Origin: Branchiostoma floridae
Lineage: Eukaryota; Chordata; Leptocardii; Amphioxiformes; Branchiostomatidae
NCBI RefSeq assembly: GCF_000003815.2
Contig: NC_049981.1
Location: 30,216,649-30,280,648, forward strand
Direction of reading: 5' to 3'
DNA length: 64,000 bases
Shown here: positions 57,801 to 64,000 of the stretch, in pieces
Numbering within the stretch: position 1 is the first letter of the stretch
Layout: each line of letters opens with the position of its first letter
Notes under the pieces: generated by a model
The model's database searches: none
Seen by the model: the letters and a program-made list of their open reading frames with translations, nothing else
Told to the model about the DNA's origin: nothing
Made by a program: the position numbers and the translations under genes

Positions 57801-60800
57801 GATATCCTGCTGCAATAAGGTAACTAAACAAACTTTCCCCAAATACTGTTCACATTTATCGGACAATTTGCATAAATCTCTTAAACGTGCATAGTGATCT
57901 GCCACGAGAAGGTTTCGCGAGCCCGTCGAGTCTTTTGTACCTCCATCTGGACGGCAACAGGCTCACGTCTCTAGGAGATGACCGCTTCTTCACCCTGCAG
58001 AACCTGGTACTCCTGCATGTGCAGAACAACCAGATATCGTCTGTTTCTGACTACGCCCTGGCAGGACTAACCAACCTGAAGGAGCTGGCTCTGAGGTTGT
58101 GGTTTTCAATTTCGAAATATTCATTGATGTCACTCATATTTACCTGCATGAAAAATGGAGGTATCGTTTTTGGTGTGTCTGTCTGTCTGTGTGAGTGTTT
58201 GTGTTTCTGAAAATTTGTAGTCAACATAACTCAAGAAACTCTTGATGGATTACGATGATATTTGGTATGTGAGTAGGGGTTGGGAAGACAAAGGTCATGG
58301 TCGATTTCAGGCCCCCTGATATGTGACCTTGGTACTGCAGCACAACTTCCATTTCTTTCTATCTTGTGACCTGGACATGCTATGGTCTTGATTTATTTGG
58401 TTATGGGAGCCTTGATGCCGTTTAACTAAATACTGTTCGTCCTTTTGTATCCTCCCGAATGTAGCAATAACTCGCTGTCTGAGGTCAGTCGAGTGGGGTT
58501 TCGCTCCCTGGTGAACCTGAAGCGCCTCCTGTTGGACGGTAACAGACTGCAGTCTTTTAAGGAAGGAACGTTTGCCTCGATGCAGAAACTGGGTAAATAT
58601 AAATAATGATGTGCGTTTCCATTTTATTTTAAAAAATTGCAACAAGGCAATACACTGGATTATATATAACCTGAACGTAGAAAAAGAAGAATCCAAACCC
58701 AACCTGTTAAAAAAATAGTCAACACATTCGAGTAGCCTCTTTTTACACGTGTATATCTTCTATGTATCCACCAATTAGCCTCCGGGCGTGAACTTGCAAA
58801 TAAACTTTCATACTACAGCAGACTTGCACTACGGCCAATTGCAAAATTCGGGAAATTGCATAGAAATATGAAAACCCCAACCATTTATTATTCACATCAT
58901 TATAAATAGAATGGCATAATTGCATAAGGCACTATTTTCAAACCTTTATTTAACCTTGATGGCATAAATCTGATATTTGCATGAAATAACGTCACAGTAC
59001 ATGGCATGTTGAACTGGCAATATATGATTTAAAAAAAAGCAAATGTATAAAGATTTGGATATTTCACTCCAGAATACTTGGACCTGGCAGGCAACAGTTT
59101 CTCCACCGTGGAAGGTTACCAGTTCTCCGGCCTGAGTCAGCTACAGGAGATCAGACTGGACAGGAATGGGGTTACAGACCTGGACAGGGAGGCCTTCCGC
59201 TCACTAGAGGTAAATATCCCTGTTATATGGCCAGGAGTTCAGTAGAATAGTTTGCTACGTGCCCCCCGAAAATTAGCCTCTACCATGCTCCATGGGTCGC
59301 TGGAAAAATAGCAAAAATTTGCCAAATAAGGCAGAAAACAGGCCAGAGGATTACAGTTTGCAACGTGAGGCCGGCCAAAGTCCCCTTATACCGCCAGGCG
59401 GCCGGAAGTCTGTAAGAGACTACCCGAAAACAATTTCATCATGTTTGTAGAATATAGGATATAGGAGAATTCTTTACACAACAAGTTAATACTCTTTCTT
59501 GCTTACGTTTCGATGTATGTCTCTCAGACACCTTCCTTCTAACTCTGCTTATCGCCGCCATATGTAGCCGATGTAAGTGGCGCTTTTGCGACGAGAACAC
59601 AATCCCAAACGTGGCAACACAATCCCAAACGTTTGTATCCCCTCGTCTCTGTTCATCACTGGGGTTAAAAATCTTAGCCAGACCGCCTCCTTGATCCACA
59701 GGATCCGGCAGCATTGGTCGGGGGAAAACTTAACCCAGCGGGTGGAATAAGTAGTGCAGTTCAATTCATAAGACTGCTTACAAGCAGCGGAATCGTCTTT
59801 AAGGTTGTGTTTTAAGAATCTTACTTTCTGATAACCGACAGACACATTCACGTTCAAGAAATAATCAGTCTTGTTTTTCCCACAGAATCTGTACTCGGTG
59901 CACCTAGCGGGTAACCGTCTGACCACCGTGCCACGTCGGGCCCTACAGGACCTCCCTGTTCTCAGACATCTCCATCTCCAGCAGAACGGCATCCGCGCCA
60001 TCTCGGAGGATGACTTCACCGGGCTCCTGACGTTAACGCAGCTCGATCTGAGTGAGAACCTCATAGGTACATGTTCGTGTATTGTACCAACTGCCAATGT
60101 AGAATGTTCCAGATTTGATAGGAAGTATTTAGAACGCTGAGATTATCTTATATCTGTAAATTACGTTATAGTATTTTAAATACTTAGTTATTCTATTAAT
60201 CTTATTGCTGTAAATTATGTCTATAACGTTAGTATTTCAAATACCGTTAATCTTAAGGCTGTAAATTTAGTGTATAGCATTTCAGATACTCAGTTGTATT
60301 ATTAATTGTATTTCCAACATGTACAGTCAGTTCTGTGTCTATGTCTTTGATTCTCATGTGAAAGGAGTGTGCCATTCAGCCAATAGGCTGCGAAATGATT
60401 CTGTCGAATAAACCATTATTATCATTATTATCATAGGTGAAGTAGACACCTCTGCCTTCACGCCGCTCTCCAGTCTGGAGGTTCTGAACCTGTCACTGAA
60501 TCCGCTGTCTCAACTACGTCACAGACCTGACCAAGGGTTGCCATGGTTACGTCGGCTGTATCTACAGGTTAGCAATGGATCGATCATGAAGCCCCGCCCC
60601 CAGATCGATCCTAGTCAAAAATAGCGCTGTTTAGCTGACAATACGGACTGACTTTGGTTTAGCATTTTAGCCAACAAAGTAATGCTATGGAGAGTCTCTT
60701 CCTCCCCCAAACAACAGTTACTGTACTCGATGGGTGTAACGTTAGCCTAGCATCTGTCCTAAGCATGGACTGACTCCCCTGGCCAATTTCCCGATTTTTG

Positions 60801-62684
60801 CGCACCCCCATAGGAAGGACTGATGGAGGCTAGAGGTACCTTACATCGTTTTACTTACAAAGGGGATTGTTGACGTTCTCTCTTGATTCACAGAACACGG
60901 CGATCACCGACGTCACGGCGGAGATGTTGAAGGGATTCTCCAACCTCACAGATCTGGAGTTAGGGTCCTGTAGAATCCAGTCTGTCGCCGCCGACGCCTT
61001 CTCCCCCACACCGGGGCTTGCCTACCTCGGGCTGAGGAACAACTCCATCACGAACATCGCGGCGGGAACATTCGCGCCGCTTTCCAAGTTAGAAACTTTG
61101 CATCTTGACAATAACGGATTAGTGGGATTGGATTCTGGTGCGTTTAGCCAGGGAAGCTCTCGTCTCAGGGAGCTCTATCTGCAGAATAATGTCTTGGCTG
61201 CTGTGCCAGATTTGGGACAGCCAGGTGAGCAAAATAATGTCTCTCTAAAACTATCTTTACATTCGATTTCATGTTCATGGATGACATTCACGCGCGCGTC
61301 AATTTTCGTCCGTTTAAAAAAAGTTTTCAGTCTTAAAATGCAATTCAATCTACAACTGGATAAAAAATGGAGATTTACCTTCTGACGTGTTCAGTCATAT
61401 TGTATACCGTGCATATCTGCTGTGAAATGAAGAAAGAAGAAGAAGAATAACATGTACAACTGTATGTACAACACTAAAAGTATGTTTTTGAACTTCTCAG
61501 CTTCGTCACGTCTGCAGACTTTACGCCTGAGTAAGAACGTCATCACAGAACTGTCGTCCGCGTCACTCTCATCCTTGACAGACCTTGTCACGTTAGACAT
61601 CGCCGACAACAAGCTGTCCAGCATCTCCCAGGGCGCCTTCGACCAGCTAACAAATCTAAAGGTGCGTCTTTTCTACGTAGTTAACGTTACCTTTATAGAA
61701 ATTACGGGCAAGTTTGTCTACGTGCGCATGTCGTGTTTGTGTATGCACGTCTCCCTTTCTATCTCTCTCTCTCTCTGTATGTCACGTAATTTTAGATGGC
61801 TAAACATAAATCTGTTGTGGCGTAACTGGTAGAGCGTTCGGCTCGGAATCTATAGGTCCTGAGTTCGATCCCCGCCGTGTCCCCGACGTTGTGCCCTTGG
61901 GAAATGCACTTTACACGACCTTCCTCACTTCAACCAGGTGTAAAAATGGGTACATGGCTTCGGTCGGGGAGGTAAAAGACTACCTTTACCTTCTGTTTGT
62001 ACCGTGTATTTGGCACTGTTTAAATAAGTTACAAAACTTGAGTGCGGTGCCACATTTTCCTCGTCTTTCCAAAAGCAAATAGGAAAAAAAAAACATAAAT
62101 CTGTTAACTTTTATATATGTCGCGCATACCCATTGTCCAGGGGCTGTATCTGCAGAACAATGAGTTGACAACAATCACAGGAGGAAGTTTTGAACAACTC
62201 ACATCTCTGGAAGCCGTCAACGTTTCGGGCAACCCATGGAGATGTGACTGCAACATCCGGGGTCTCCGTGATGACATCAAAACCAAGGTAGGCTCTGCCA
62301 CATTTTCCAAGTTTCTACTGAAATAACCACATCGAATCGCTATAAAGTCTATGATACATGTAATTCGTGATAGTTTAATTAAACATTCAACCCAACAACA
62401 ACTTGACTGAAATGTGTCAAGTTTACATTAAAGCGTGGTTGCTCTTTTCGTGAGTCGTGAACATCTCTATGAATGTTACACAGGTTATCTGCGCCAGTCC
62501 TGCCAACCTCCGCGGACGCTCATTGGACCAGGTAACGCCAGAGGATCTGGGTTGTGACCAATCTCCGGACGCCACGTCACCGACAGGTCCGAGGTCAACG
62601 ACCTGCCGGGCAACCTTCACGATGATCCTTCTAGTTGGGGCCATGCTTACCCATGTAATGTTTCTAGATCTGTTCTGTATTTAG
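54877..62684 (+). CDS. Gene 5: extracellular leucine-rich-repeat protein, probably GPI-anchored
   Basis: Exons: 54877-55044, 56462-56572, 57083-57183, 57895-58095, 58465-58592, 59073-59209, 59886-60066, 60437-60567, 60894-61224, 61501-61661, 62141-62287, 62484-62684. The sum is 1998 nt (665 aa) with consistent phases. The N-terminus has a hydrophobic signal segment (WFVVRVATVLMMWGSAAVRG) followed by an LRRNT cap (CPAVCSCDAGTVSC). About 22 LRRs of LxxLxLxxNxI type follow, then an LRRCT cap (NPWRCDCNI, with CASP and GCD). The C-terminus is a hydrophobic run (TMILLVGAMLTHVMFLDLFCI) with no cytosolic tail, which suits a GPI signal better than a TM receptor. Introns mostly fall between repeats. 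The role is probably cell-surface recognition or adhesion; I cannot assign an orthologue. A MITE ends 24 nt before the start codon. Confidence 0.87.
55107..55190 (+). mobile_element. tRNA-derived SINE fragment
   Basis: TGTGGCGTAAT and GAGTTCGATACC in intron 1 of gene 5; a diverged relative of 61813-61980. Confidence 0.6.
56723..56762. repeat. (GC)n/(GT)n microsatellite
   Basis: Alternating purine-pyrimidine tract in intron 2 of gene 5. Confidence 0.85.
61813..61980 (+). mobile_element. tRNA-derived SINE
   Basis: A-box TGTGGCGTAACTGGT, B-box GAGTTCGATCC, and a body containing GTGCCCTTGGGAAATGCACT and GGTGTAAAAATGGGTAC. In intron 10 of gene 5, sense orientation. Confidence 0.8.
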
Positions 62685-64000
62685 CAAAGCATTTTGAAGG
62701 TTATTTTAAACTCAAGAAAGATCAAGAAATAGCCATGCCTTCAAGTACCAGAATTATCAACCTAGGATTGATGAACTTTGTATTTTCATAGAGGTACGTA
62801 TCGTGTAGTGCAAGCCTTTGCCTCCAAGTACAGTAGGGGCATCCTCATTAGATAGCTTTAGACGACCCTTACAGTTAGATGTGCAAAGGTTAGGTGTGAC
62901 AAGTCGTTCAGTGCAATGTAACTAGCTGGTGTGTTTGGTAGGAGATACATCCAGCATTTTGTGATGTCATTTGTGCCTTTCCTTTATATAGATATAGTAC
63001 CTACTTTTATTTTGATATAGTACCATTGATTATAATTAGGTTGAAGACTATTTGAGAAGAGTAGATAAATGTAGAGTGGAAGTCGTTGCCACAATGTACG
63101 GTAAAATGCATCTCTGTTGGAGTTGACTTGCTTTCTTTAATTTTCTTATTTGAACTCTGTGCTAATTAATGACAGAATGAAGCTTAGGACCAATGAACAT
63201 GTCTTTGTCTTTATGTGAAACCAGTGTTGTCATGACAGCAGGAATTAAAGAGCATGGTGTGTGCATAATTTAAGTTAGAATAGAAGAGATGTTTTTGTAT
63301 GGCCCAACATCATTGAACAGGCTGTTCATTTCGATAATGTCTAATACGCAAAAGAATATACATTTCTTCAACAGAACATGTCACTCTGAATATCGACAAG
63401 ATTCGGCGTTGATATCACACAATCAGAACCAATGTACTGGAAACATATGTTAACTTTCAATCTATTTTATACAACCCATACAGTACACAATGTAGACAGT
63501 ACCTCGAGGACATGACGATCTAGTAACTAAGGACATCATAGTGGTAACTCTCTTTCAAAATATTCACTTACTAACGCGCCAATTCACTACTACATTACAA
63601 ACAAAAACCATGATTTCATGCAGCATATCACACAATTAAATAAAACAAGCTATCAACGGTCGTCAGTATACATTAACTTCATACATTTGCAGAAAGATCA
63701 TTTGAATTTACATAACATTTACGTAATTTACGTTTTATCTATATACATTCTTTTATCTACATATTGTAACATTCATTGAGGGTATTTACATGTATATCAA
63801 TACTGCCAAAGTCAATAATCAAATTTGTAACTGAAACGCAAATTGAACATTTTAAATATTTTTGTCCCTTTACGTCTTCGAGCTAATGTGTGAATCTAAA
63901 AGTCTTCAGCACAACAAATTGTGAGAAGAAATTCTGGTTTACGTATAATTCTACAACAAGTCGGTTCCGGCTCAGATTCCCAGGGCCCCCGAACCCTTTT
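62685..64000. other. 3' flank of gene 5
   Basis: No exon seen on either strand. An AATAAA at 63639-63644 is a candidate distal poly(A) signal. Confidence 0.5.

Noticed and set aside
1-64000. CRISPR arrays, bacterial operons or a prophage
   Set aside because: Split genes with GT-AG introns, SINEs and MITEs show an animal genome. The regular repeats are micro- or minisatellites without unique spacers.

Overview
The window reads as a chordate genome of amphioxus (Branchiostoma) type. Genes are split into many short exons with GT-AG introns. The proteins are modular extracellular receptors built from collagen, fibrinogen, MAM, SRCR, D8C, pentraxin, C-type lectin, discoidin and LRR domains. Introns and spacers are filled with MITEs, tRNA-derived SINEs, LINE 3' ends, a Penelope-like element and simple repeats. 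The species call is inference; no search was run.

I assembled five protein-coding genes by hand from splice sites and intron phases. Four sum to an intact frame, which is strong internal support. The fifth (gene 2) is intact only if one palindrome-damaged exon is skipped or shortened. Gene 1 (minus, 10425 to 2552, 11 exons, 965 aa) has a membrane anchor, coiled coil, furin site, collagen, MAM, SRCR and a fibrinogen C-terminal domain (FReD). Gene 2 (minus, 24371 to 16548) is its tandem paralogue. It has the same anchor, furin site, a shorter collagen and the same FReD, but carries short T/P-rich linkers and a uromodulin-type D8C domain in place of MAM and SRCR. Gene 3 (plus, 28129 to 39536, 10 exons, 676 aa) has a tyrosine-containing cytoplasmic tail, TM, coiled coil, a vestigial collagen stretch, pentraxin, C-type lectin and F5/8C domains. 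Gene 4 (plus, 44130 to 51490, 8 exons, 420 aa) is its tandem paralogue, with the same tail, TM and coiled coil and a real collagen stalk, but a PLAT-like plus hevein-like head. Gene 5 (plus, 54877 to 62684, 12 exons, 665 aa) is a secreted or GPI-anchored protein with about 22 leucine-rich repeats.

The most interesting feature is the locus design. Two unrelated tandem pairs each keep the anchor-and-stalk exons and exchange the ligand-binding head through phase-1 exon cassettes. The probable role is surface pattern recognition or adhesion, with shedding by furin in the minus-strand pair. This role is inferred from domains only.

Region by region: 1-2551 is 3' flank of gene 1. 10426-16547 is a spacer holding a non-autonomous hAT element with an 8-bp target duplication and a Penelope-like insertion with inverted terminal repeats. 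24372-28128 is the divergent spacer between the minus and plus pairs. 39537-44129 and 51491-54876 hold a 19-bp minisatellite, MITEs, SINEs and duplicated blocks. 62685-64000 is 3' flank of gene 5.
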